Positions 6,463 to 13,069 of a stretch of 44,378 nt of DNA are shown here, piece after piece. This DNA comes from Candidatus Peregrinibacteria bacterium (GTDB taxonomy: Bacteria > Patescibacteriota > Gracilibacteria > UM-FILTER-43-11): contig JAFGCR010000007.1 in the NCBI GenBank assembly GCA_016932495.1, positions 1-44,378 on the forward strand. Direction: 5' to 3'. The position numbers and the translations under genes are program-made. Positions within the stretch are counted from its first letter, which is position 1; each line of letters starts with the position of its first letter. The notes under the pieces were generated by a model. It made no database searches, had not been told where the DNA came from, and worked only from the letters and a program-made list of their open reading frames with translations.

Positions 6463-7565
6463 CGTTTTTTCGTAAAATAAACTGCGGCCAAGCCGGTGGC
6501 GACCGGAACCGCGAGGATCAGCGTGGCACTGCCTACTAATGTCCGGACGATTTCTTCCGCCAGATATTCATTATTCAGAATGACCCACAGTGGCTGAGGC
6601 GATTTGGTGATGAGCAGAAAAACCGGAAACGACGCGCCCACATAAGCAAGGACCAGGGTGTTGATCATGGAGGCAATATGCTCTTTCCCGACTGAAAATC
6701 CACGCTCGTAAAGTTGTTTCAGCGACAGTGTATGATTGGCCTTATGGATCTCCTCCACGGCCGCGACCTGGGTGGTGGTGATGTCATCCAGGACGCCAAG
6801 CGTGCCGATGACAATAGCGCCTAAAAGCAGGCCTCTTAAATCAAAATTCCCGAAAGAAGATAAGTAAATGGTTTCTTCCGACCCTGTCCCGAATAAGGCG
6901 GTAAAGCGGACTGACAGAATTGCCATTAAAAGCGACAGGCAAAGAGTAAAAAGTGTGCTTAAAACCGCTAAGGTCGTCCGTCTGCTGAACCCGTGAGACA
7001 GATAAATCGAGATCATGGCGATGACCACCGCTCCGCCAAAACTGATGAGAAGCGGACTGATGCCGGCCACAATCCCCGGGATCACCCACCTGATCAGGAT
7101 AAGCAATGTGGCCGCCAAGCCGATAAGAGCGGAAAGTCCTTTTCGGCCGGATATAACAACCGCAAGTCCGACAAATAAAACCGCAAGCCAGATCAAACTA
7201 TCAAGCCGGTAAGGCTCGTACACTTCATAGGTCACTTCTCCGTCCAGATCGCTTTTAACCAGCACAACGGATTGGCCTTCCCGCAGGCGCTGGGGCACCC
7301 CCTGGATCAGCTGGTTGATGTAGTCGACCTCAAAAACCTGACCATCCATTTCTCCCTCGTCAATCCGCACATCGAGCATCTGGTAATGCTTTTCGGCCCC
7401 GAAGTAATCCTCCTGGCCGCTCCCCCGGATCCCAACGATGGTCCCGCGGAAGAACTGCTCGGAATAATCAATAGCCTCCGCGCGGGCCCCGGGGACTGAC
7501 AAAAGAAGAAAGAAGACAGCACCGAGGATACCGATAGCTTTTTTAATCACGTGTTTTTTAAGCAT
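6459..7565 (-). CDS. YibE/F family membrane protein
   Basis: 368 residues. Signal peptide at about 1-29 (ends PGARAEA), then an extracytoplasmic beta-rich stretch, then at least six membrane helices from about residue 127. The motif GVLDDITTTQVAAVEEI and the segments around GFSRRTTLAVLSTL and SMINTLVLAYVGASFPVFLL are characteristic of the YibE/F family. Related transporters are poorly characterised, so the substrate is unknown. The convergent 3' overlap with the previous gene is 4 bases. Confidence 0.92.
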   Translation of the reverse strand: MLKKHVIKKAIGILGAVFFLLLSVPGARAEAIDYSEQFFRGTIVGIRGSGQEDYFGAEKHYQMLDVRIDEGEMDGQVFEVDYINQLIQGVPQRLREGQSVVLVKSDLDGEVTYEVYEPYRLDSLIWLAVLFVGLAVVISGRKGLSALIGLAATLLILIRWVIPGIVAGISPLLISFGGAVVIAMISIYLSHGFSRRTTLAVLSTLFTLCLSLLMAILSVRFTALFGTGSEETIYLSSFGNFDLRGLLLGAIVIGTLGVLDDITTTQVAAVEEIHKANHTLSLKQLYERGFSVGKEHIASMINTLVLAYVGASFPVFLLITKSPQPLWVILNNEYLAEEIVRTLVGSATLILAVPVATGLAAVYFTKKR

Positions 7566-7653
7566 ACTGCAGGCAGTTTAACATAAAACCGAAAAGATTC
7601 TCAATTTGAAGTTTTTGGCTTTCTCTAGCTAAAACTAAGCTCTTCTAAGACTA

Positions 7654-7682
7654 TTGACTTAAAAAAAGGGTGCGACTAAAAT
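7654..7682 (+). promoter_or_regulatory. promoter of nhaA
   Basis: TTGACT (7654-7659), a 17-bp spacer, then TAAAAT (7677-7682). The predicted start at about 7689 leaves a leader of about 145 bases before the ATG at 7835. Confidence 0.65.
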
Positions 7683-7688
7683 AGCTTG

Positions 7689-7834
7689 ACCCCGATTTTC
7701 GGGCGCCCTCCCTTTTTTTTGGCGAGTGGTTACCGAATGGGGTTCTGATCTTTAGCAAGCAGGTTCACTTACGCTCTTTTCGGACTATTGTGAACGTTAA
7801 ACGTTAACGCTGACTAACCAAAGGAGGATACTCG
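7689..7834 (+). promoter_or_regulatory. structured nhaA leader, candidate riboswitch
   Basis: The leader opens with a CCCGA/TCGGG hairpin (7691-7703) and a run of eight T (7713-7720), looking like an early terminator. It also has GTTCAC/GTGAAC (7763-7768 with 7790-7795), and GGTTA (7728-7732) can pair with TAACC (7814-7818) just before the ribosome site AAAGGAGG (7820-7827). Alkali-metal riboswitches (nhaA-I, nhaA-II and DUF1646 motifs) are known in front of nhaA-like genes. I cannot match this leader to any of those consensuses by eye. Confidence 0.4.
7754..7769. repeat. left 16-bp inverted repeat flanking nhaA
   Basis: AGCAAGCAGGTTCACT is the exact reverse complement of 9036-9051. The pair brackets nhaA. 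Confidence 0.85.
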
Positions 7835-9013
7835 ATGCCGCAGCTGAAAAACGGAGTACGCTTTCTGCTGGAAAACAGTTTGTTTCTTATCGGGGGGACC
7901 ATCATGGCCCTCCTCTTCGCCAACCTGGACCATGAAGCCTACCATCGGATCGTCCACGCGGAGGCCGCTCCGCACATCACTCTGCACTTTATTGTAAATG
8001 ATGTGCTGATGTGTTTCTTCTTCGCCCTCGCGGCCAAGGAGATCTGGGAAGCCCTCCTTCCCGGCGGTGCCTTGTCTTCGCCTAAAAAGGCGGCCACCCC
8101 CCTCATCGCTACGCTCGGCGGTGTCGTGGCACCGGCTGCTTTGTATCTGCTCGGCGCTATTTTCTTTGGCGCCACGGAGCTCACCCGCGGATGGGCCGTC
8201 CCCTGCGCCACCGACATCGCCTTCAGCTATCTGGTGGCGCGTCTGGTGTTCGGCAAGGGGCATCCAGCCATCCCTTTTCTCTTGCTTCTGGCTATTGCCG
8301 ACGACGCGGCAGGGCTCATCATCCTGGCGGTTGCTTACCCTACGGGTGACATGAATCTGGTGTTGTTTTTCGGCTGTGTGATCGGCGCGATCCTTTTTAA
8401 CCTGATCGTGCTCAAAAAATGGCTGAAGGCCAAGAGTTTCTGGTGGTATCTTCTGATTGCCGGGCCGCTCGCGTGGTGGGGTTTCTTCAAGGGCGGAATC
8501 CATCCGGCTCTCGCGCTCGTCCCCATTATCCCCACCTTCCCCCACGCCAAACGGGATGACGGCTTCTTTGAAGGGGCGCGCCCCGACCATCCCACCGACA
8601 CCCTCAACTTATTTGAACATTGGTGGAAGAATCCTGTGGAGATCATTTTGTGTCTCTTCGGATTCGCCAATGCCGGCGTGGCCTTTGGATCCATGGGGCT
8701 GGGTACCGGCCTGGTAAGCGGAGGGCTGCTGATCGGCAAACCGCTCGGCATCTTCTTCTTTTCCTTCATCGCCTGCAAGCTGTTCCGTCTGGAACTGCCT
8801 GAGGGCATGAACTGGCTCGACCTCCTCACACTTGGCTTCATGGCCGGCATCGGATTTACGGTTGCCCTGTTCGTGGCTACGGTCGCCTTTCCCGCCGGCT
8901 CCTTCCTGGACGCGGCCAAGATGGGGGCACTCTTCAGCTTCGGCGCCGCTATCCTTTCCTTCCTGGTCGCTAAATCCCTGAAAGTAGGACGTTTTAAGGT
9001 GGCAAGACATTAA
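7835..9013 (+). CDS. nhaA: Na+/H+ antiporter NhaA
   Basis: Exchanges sodium (or lithium) for protons across the inner membrane for pH and salt homeostasis. 392 residues and about 12 helices, normal for the family. Key residues are present: ATDIAFS with Asp127 and IADDAAG with Asp156/Asp157, equivalent to E. coli Asp133 and Asp163/Asp164. The ATG at 7835 is fixed by an excellent ribosome site (AAAGGAGG, 7-base gap), which is rare in this window. The gene is more GC-rich than its neighbours, with codons ending mostly in C or G, and has a structured leader, its own terminator and 16-bp inverted repeats on both sides. Together these suggest recent acquisition as a single-gene unit. The downstream NSS transporter would consume the sodium gradient that NhaA helps maintain. 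Confidence 0.96.
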   Translation: MPQLKNGVRFLLENSLFLIGGTIMALLFANLDHEAYHRIVHAEAAPHITLHFIVNDVLMCFFFALAAKEIWEALLPGGALSSPKKAATPLIATLGGVVAPAALYLLGAIFFGATELTRGWAVPCATDIAFSYLVARLVFGKGHPAIPFLLLLAIADDAAGLIILAVAYPTGDMNLVLFFGCVIGAILFNLIVLKKWLKAKSFWWYLLIAGPLAWWGFFKGGIHPALALVPIIPTFPHAKRDDGFFEGARPDHPTDTLNLFEHWWKNPVEIILCLFGFANAGVAFGSMGLGTGLVSGGLLIGKPLGIFFFSFIACKLFRLELPEGMNWLDLLTLGFMAGIGFTVALFVATVAFPAGSFLDAAKMGALFSFGAAILSFLVAKSLKVGRFKVARH

Positions 9014-9023
9014 CCTTCAACTG

Positions 9024-9058
9024 AAAAGCGGCAACAGTGAACCTGCTTGCTGCTTTTT
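9024..9058 (+). terminator. nhaA terminator
   Basis: AAAAGCGGCAA (9024-9034) pairs with TTGCTGCTTTT (9047-9057) with one G-U pair, followed by T and A. The right inverted repeat lies in its loop and right arm. Confidence 0.85.
9036..9051. repeat. right 16-bp inverted repeat flanking nhaA
   Basis: Exact reverse complement of 7754-7769. Confidence 0.85.
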
Positions 9059-9125
9059 AAATAATAAATTTAAAATTTGTCTACTTTTTATTATGGCTTA
9101 TATAAGCCATTTTTTTAATAATAGG

Positions 9126-9139
9126 TGAACTTTTGTTCA
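9126..9139 (+). promoter_or_regulatory. LexA operator 1 (SOS box)
   Basis: TGAACTTTTGTTCA, a perfect palindrome of GAAC-N4-GTTC type, the SOS box known from Gram-positive LexA/DinR. It lies just upstream of the -35 box of the lexA operon. Confidence 0.75.
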
Positions 9140-9146
9140 TTTTTTC

Positions 9147-9176
9147 TTGCTTTAGTGAACAAACGTTTACTATAAT
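9147..9176 (+). promoter_or_regulatory. lexA operon promoter
   Basis: TTGCTT (9147-9152), an 18-bp spacer, then TATAAT (9171-9176). The second LexA box sits inside the spacer, so repressor binding would block RNA polymerase. Confidence 0.75.
9157..9168 (+). promoter_or_regulatory. LexA operator 2 (imperfect SOS box)
   Basis: GAACAAACGTTT, one mismatch from GAAC-N4-GTTC, extended as GTGAAC-N4-GTTTAC. Placed between -35 and -10. Confidence 0.65.
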
Positions 9177-9254
9177 CGAATTGTTACTGATGATTGACCG
9201 GCCGGCTGACTTGTGACGGCCCAGGTCGATTGTCCGTCCTTAATCTATTATATT

Positions 9255-9431
9255 ATGTTTACTAACCTATTAATCGCTTCGGCTTTGGTGCTGACCACCC
9301 TGATCGTAATCCTGAATTTTAATCGCCTTCTGGAATGGTCTGATTGGATGTTACACCGATTCAGCCAGTTCAGATCGTTTATCGATATCATGGCTCAGGC
9401 CTATCGAAACCGGCATCAGCTTAATTCTTAG
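9255..9431 (+). CDS. SOS-operon small membrane protein
   Basis: 58 residues when started at the ATG at 9255. A frame from 9213 adds 14 residues upstream of the hydrophobic segment without support. One strong membrane helix (FTNLLIASALVLTTLIVIL) is followed by an amphipathic, aromatic and basic tail (WSDWMLHRFSQFRSFIDIMAQAYRNRHQ). It is the first gene after the LexA boxes. Small membrane proteins in SOS regulons of other bacteria (YneA in Bacillus, SidA in Caulobacter) halt cell division. No sequence match to these is seen, so the role is inferred from position and topology only. Confidence 0.65.
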   Translation: MFTNLLIASALVLTTLIVILNFNRLLEWSDWMLHRFSQFRSFIDIMAQAYRNRHQLNS

Positions 9432-9443
9432 CCCTACCCTATT

Positions 9444-9524
9444 ATGATCATTAATTCTTTTCTCGCGCTTTTCGCGCTTACCATCGCTTTCGGCTTTCTT
9501 TATATCATTAACCACGTACGCTAA
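9444..9524 (+). CDS. 26-residue membrane microprotein coupled to lexA
   Basis: MIINSFLALFALTIAFGFLYIINHVR: a single hydrophobic helix with a short basic end. The stop codon overlaps the lexA start (TAATG, 9522-9526), which is typical of translational coupling. It begins 12 bases after the previous microprotein gene. It could be a true microprotein or a leader peptide whose main job is to feed ribosomes to lexA. Confidence 0.5.
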   Translation: MIINSFLALFALTIAFGFLYIINHVR

Positions 9525-10102
9525 TGATCGAACATTTAAAAGAAAAAATTAATCGTATCCGGCATTACTACCGTGAAAATAAAGTGATGCCTACTTACGA
9601 TGAGATCTGCGTTCTTTTTGGTTTTAAATCCAAAAATGCCGCTTTTAAACTGGTGAATAAACTGGTTGATGAAGGTTTTGTGGAAAAAATGGACAAAGGC
9701 CGCTTAAAGCCAGGAGTAAATTTCTTAGGCCTGCCGCTTTTTTCCAGTGTTTCCGCCGGCCCTGCCACCGCGGAAGAAGAAATCCTTCTGGACCATGTGG
9801 ACCTGAATGATTACTTAATCCAGCAACCGGAATCCACGGTCCTTATCAATGTCCGGGGAGACAGCATGATCGATGCCGGCATCCACGAGGGCGATAAGGT
9901 GATTGTTGACCGGAAAGCTGTTCCTCAGTTGGGCAGTATCGTCGTGGCGGTGGTCGATGGGGACTACACCGTTAAATATCTGGATAAGACTAAAGACGGT
10001 AAAATCCTGCTTCAGCCCGGCAATCCCAAATACGAACCCATTGTGCCACAAAATGAAATGGCGGTTTTTGGCAAGGTGGTCGGAGTGATAAGGAAAATGT
10101 AG
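9524..10102 (+). CDS. lexA: LexA-type SOS repressor
   Basis: 192 residues. The winged helix (1-65) holds the LexA-like segment MPTYDEICVLFGFKSKNAA. The self-cleavage site is Ala78-Gly79 (SVSAGPA). The S24 peptidase dyad is Ser114 (GDSM) and Lys151 (TVKYL). RecA filaments on single-stranded DNA would trigger cleavage and induce the operon. Two boxes matching its expected target lie in its own promoter, so it is autoregulated. The start overlaps the stop of the upstream microprotein. The last 34 bases of the gene are repeated exactly at 10548-10581, on the far side of a GIY-YIG gene. Confidence 0.95.
   Translation: MIEHLKEKINRIRHYYRENKVMPTYDEICVLFGFKSKNAAFKLVNKLVDEGFVEKMDKGRLKPGVNFLGLPLFSSVSAGPATAEEEILLDHVDLNDYLIQQPESTVLINVRGDSMIDAGIHEGDKVIVDRKAVPQLGSIVVAVVDGDYTVKYLDKTKDGKILLQPGNPKYEPIVPQNEMAVFGKVVGVIRKM
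10069..10102. repeat. 34-bp direct repeat, left copy (lexA 3' end)
   Basis: Identical to 10548-10581. It begins TGGCAAGGTGGTCGG and ends with the lexA stop TAG. The copies flank a 445-bp segment with the GIY-YIG gene. Confidence 0.95.
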
Positions 10103-10120
10103 AAAAAAATAAGTATTTCA

Positions 10121-10477
10121 ATGAACATGCAGTATTCAGAACAAGTCTATTTTGTGTACATAATGACAAACACCCTTAACGCAGTCTTATACACTGGCAT
10201 GACAAACGATATTCTGGAACGTCCATGGCAGCATAAGGCTAAATATTATAAAAACAGTTTCAGTCATCGTTACAATTTAACAAAATTAGTCTATTACGAA
10301 GAAGTGAATACTTTGGAAGAGGCTTTTTATCGTGAAAGGCAAATCAAAAATTGGCGGAGGGAATGGAAAATAAATTTAATCAAAAGACAAAATCCGTTTT
10401 GGGATGATTTATGTGAAGAAGTTAAAAAGAAATATCTTGATGACGCGGAAAAAGATAAAGCCAACTACAATCTCTGA
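10121..10477 (+). CDS. GIY-YIG nuclease domain protein (UPF0213/YhbQ-like)
   Basis: 118 residues, one GIY-YIG domain: VYIM and LYTGMTND form the paired GIY/YIG strands, ERPWQHK gives the catalytic Arg region and YRERQIKNWRREWK the metal-binding Glu helix. The start may be 10121 or the next ATG at 10127. Single-domain members are DNA nucleases of uncertain role. The gene is more AT-rich than lexA before it or the transporter after it, and sits inside a segment bounded by 34-bp direct repeats with a hairpin repeat at its 3' end. It therefore looks like a mobile insert. Confidence 0.9.
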   Translation: MNMQYSEQVYFVYIMTNTLNAVLYTGMTNDILERPWQHKAKYYKNSFSHRYNLTKLVYYEEVNTLEEAFYRERQIKNWRREWKINLIKRQNPFWDDLCEEVKKKYLDDAEKDKANYNL

Positions 10478-10540
10478 GTTTAGTTCAGAGTCTCTCCGAG
10501 GTTCTGCATATCGGTGAGATCCTGAAACAAGTTCAGGAAT
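10469..10540 (-). repeat. 72-nt two-hairpin dispersed repeat, copy 1
   Basis: Read on the minus strand it aligns without gaps to 29911-29982 at 58 of 72 positions. Hairpin 1 is CCTGAA/TTCAGG, hairpin 2 is CTCTGAA-like/TTCAGAG-like. Most differences fall in the loops and linker. It overlaps the end of the GIY-YIG gene. Confidence 0.8.
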
Positions 10541-10547
10541 TGAAAAA

Positions 10548-10581
10548 TGGCAAGGTGGTCGGAGTGATAAGGAAAATGTAG
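10548..10581. repeat. 34-bp direct repeat, right copy
   Basis: Exact copy of 10069-10102, out of any coding context, just before the NSS transporter gene. Confidence 0.95.
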
Positions 10582-10658
10582 TTTGTCCAGTTTAAGTGGT
10601 TGCCTTCCTCTAAAATATTTGTTTGAATAGGGGCAAATTAACCCTTAACTCCAAAATT

Positions 10659-12299
10659 ATGGCAACTCGTCAACTTTGGAGCTCCCGAACGGCCTTTTTG
10701 CTGGCAGCAATTGGTTCTGCTGTGGGGCTCGGTAATTTATGGCGCTTTCCTTACATCGCATTCAAAAACGGAGGAGGCGCTTTTTTAGTTCCTTATTTTG
10801 TTGCCCTTTTGACCGCCGGCATCCCCCTCCTGCTGGCTGAATACGCCTTTGGCGCCCGCAGCAAGACCGGTGCGCCCCATGCCATGCGCAATATTTCCCC
10901 GCGTGTGGAATGGGTGGGCTGGTGGGCGATCCTCACCGGTTTTATGATCTTGACTTATTACATGGCTGTGATGGCCTGGAGCTGGTTTTACATGATCAAG
11001 TCTCCCTCCCTCCCCTGGGCAGGTGATGAAAAAAATTATTTCTTCAGCAACGTCCTTCAGCTTTCTGACGGCCCTATGCAGTTAGGGGGCATTGTGTGGC
11101 CGCTCGCCATTGCCGCTTTGGCAACCTGGGTGGCCTGCTACCTGATTACCCGCTGGGGAACGAAAAGTGTGGGCGCTGTTGTAAAGTGGACAGTCCCGCT
11201 TCCCTATCTTCTGCTCATCATCCTTCTTGTCCATGGAATCATGCGTGCTGGCGCAGCTGAAGGATTGATTTATTACCTCACCCCTACATGGGATATCCTG
11301 AAAAATCCTGATGTGTGGATGGCCGCCTACGGACAGGTATTCTTTTCGCTATCGCTTGGCTTTGGTGTAATGATCGCCTATGCCAGCTATATCAAAAACA
11401 AAGAAGACCTTCCCTGGCAGGCCACTTTCTGCGCCCTTAGCAATTCTGCCACGGAATTCTTTGCGGGATTTGTGGTATTCGCGATCCTGGGAGCATTAGC
11501 TGCGGTTTTAAATACCACCGTGCCTGAGGTGGTGGCCAGCGGACCGGGATTGGCGTTTATTGCTTTCCCGACTGCTCTGGCTGCTTTGCCTTTTGCCAAA
11601 TTCTTCTCATTTATTTTCTTCCTGATGTTATTATCACTCGGTATTGATTCTGCTTTCAGCTTACTGGAAGCAGCCGTAACAGCCATCCAGGACCGTTACC
11701 CGGACATGAAACGGGCGCGCATTCTTTTTGTTTTATGCCTGGTCGGCTTTTTAATCGGCCTTCTTTTCGTCACAAAAGCCGGTTTGTACTGGCTTGATAT
11801 TGTCGATCACTGGATGAACAGCTATGGTCTGGTGGGCGTTGGCTTAGCGGAAGCGCTGATCCTGACATTCTTGCTGGGCACACGGAAATTACGCGATGAA
11901 CTGAACGCGAATACCATCCGGCCCGTGGGACTCATTTGGGAACTCAGCCTCTGGTTTATTACGCCGGTTGCCCTAACGATCACCATTATTCTTTCTTTAA
12001 AAACCGAATTCACCATTCCGTATGAAGGTTATCCTACCACCGCCCTCGCACTGGGTGGATGGGGGGTGTGGTCACTGACGATACTGGTTGCCATGTTACT
12101 GCAAAAGGACAAAATGAAGTGGGTGAAGATCCTGGGCTTTTTGCTCATCGTCTTTATCATCCTCCTGGCCCTTAAAGTCTCCGCGGCTGTGGCGATGGGT
12201 GTGTTTGGTGGTACTGTACTGGGCGGCGGTTTGCTGTGGCTTATTGCCATCGACTGGATGAACCGCCATAAAATGCTTCCCAAATCAGCCAAAAAATAA
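10659..12299 (+). CDS. sodium-dependent transporter, NSS/SNF family
   Basis: Sodium-coupled symporter for an amino acid or similar solute. The start at ATG 10659 gives 546 residues beginning MATRQLWSSR. The TTG at 10623 would add 12 residues of poor fit. The signature GSAVGLGNLWRFPYIAF (19-35), with the unwound first helix that binds Na+ and substrate, identifies the family. About 12 membrane helices, as in LeuT-like bacterial members. Substrate cannot be told from sequence. It lies directly after the 34-bp repeat and ends at a terminator that has a hairpin repeat in its loop. Confidence 0.95.
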   Translation: MATRQLWSSRTAFLLAAIGSAVGLGNLWRFPYIAFKNGGGAFLVPYFVALLTAGIPLLLAEYAFGARSKTGAPHAMRNISPRVEWVGWWAILTGFMILTYYMAVMAWSWFYMIKSPSLPWAGDEKNYFFSNVLQLSDGPMQLGGIVWPLAIAALATWVACYLITRWGTKSVGAVVKWTVPLPYLLLIILLVHGIMRAGAAEGLIYYLTPTWDILKNPDVWMAAYGQVFFSLSLGFGVMIAYASYIKNKEDLPWQATFCALSNSATEFFAGFVVFAILGALAAVLNTTVPEVVASGPGLAFIAFPTALAALPFAKFFSFIFFLMLLSLGIDSAFSLLEAAVTAIQDRYPDMKRARILFVLCLVGFLIGLLFVTKAGLYWLDIVDHWMNSYGLVGVGLAEALILTFLLGTRKLRDELNANTIRPVGLIWELSLWFITPVALTITIILSLKTEFTIPYEGYPTTALALGGWGVWSLTILVAMLLQKDKMKWVKILGFLLIVFIILLALKVSAAVAMGVFGGTVLGGGLLWLIAIDWMNRHKMLPKSAKK

Positions 12300-12312
12300 T
12301 CAAGTTATTTTT

Positions 12313-12373
12313 AAAAACCTCTCCCTGAGATCCTGAAATAAATTCAGGATGACAATAAGGGGAGAGGTTTTTT
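12313..12373 (+). terminator. terminator with a nested hairpin repeat
   Basis: AAAACCTCTCCC pairs with GGGGAGAGGTTTT (outer stem 12318-12325 with 12360-12367), followed by a T-run. Inside the loop sits GATCCTGAAATAAATTCAGG, a single-hairpin version of the dispersed repeat. It may serve both this gene and the convergent lipoprotein gene. Confidence 0.85.
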
Positions 12374-12382
12374 GTTATTAGA

Positions 12383-12991
12383 TTATTCAGCCTCTCCGTT
12401 TTCAGCGCCGCGATCCACCATCACCTGATTCTCATCATCCCAGCACTCAGGAATCATCTCCAAAGGAAAATCATACGGTTCGATCTCCGCGCAACCGATG
12501 GTTCCGTTACCATCCCAGGCGATCACCCAGCCATCATCGGTATTAGCCGCAAACCAGGCCGCCCCGCCGATCTCCTCAGCAAAGCTCACCCCACCGCTGG
12601 CAAAAGAACCGTCGTTGCTGTTTACAGTCAATTCAAGGGTGTCTAATTTTTCTTCCCAGTCGGGATATTTATTCAGGAAGGCCTGCACAAAGACATCATT
12701 GTCATCAGTTTCTTCCACGGCTTCTTCGTCGTCTTCATCAGATGTCCCCTCTCCCTCAGCAGGTGCTTCATCCTCTTCTTCGTCCATTTCTTCTTCGGGC
12801 ATATCTTCTTCCTCATCCATTTCCTCATCATCCACTGCCTCTTCATCAACAACTTCCTCATCGGTAACGTTTTCCTCCTCCGTGTCTTCGACAGGTATTT
12901 CATCAGCAGGTTCCGGAAAACGATTACTTGTATCGAAACAGCCCGTGAGCAGAAAGGCTGCCATAAAAAGGATTAATAATTTTTTAAACAT
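12383..12991 (-). CDS. acidic lipoprotein, unknown function
   Basis: 202 residues from the ATG at 12991, chosen because it directly precedes a lipoprotein signal (MFKKLLILFMAAFLLTGC, lipobox LLTG-C). The upstream start at 13030 would bury the signal. After the lipid-anchored Cys come about 75 residues almost wholly Glu/Asp, then a compact C-terminal domain with YPDWEEKLDTLEL and WVIAWDGNGTIGC. The acidic stalk probably holds the domain away from the membrane or binds cations. Family not recognised. Confidence 0.85.
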   Translation of the reverse strand: MFKKLLILFMAAFLLTGCFDTSNRFPEPADEIPVEDTEEENVTDEEVVDEEAVDDEEMDEEEDMPEEEMDEEEDEAPAEGEGTSDEDDEEAVEETDDNDVFVQAFLNKYPDWEEKLDTLELTVNSNDGSFASGGVSFAEEIGGAAWFAANTDDGWVIAWDGNGTIGCAEIEPYDFPLEMIPECWDDENQVMVDRGAENGEAE

Positions 12992-13069
12992 GATCACTAA
13001 AATTAGTAGGTAAAAGAAGGGCTTTATCAAGCGAACCTATTATACAAGCCAAAAAAGTGATGACAAGGG

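Noticed and set aside
7661-7720. Full AAAAAAAGGG/CCCTTTTTTT stem as the nhaA leader terminator
   Set aside because: The predicted promoter (7654-7682) places the left arm upstream of the transcription start, so in the nhaA transcript only the inner hairpin and T-run would be present.
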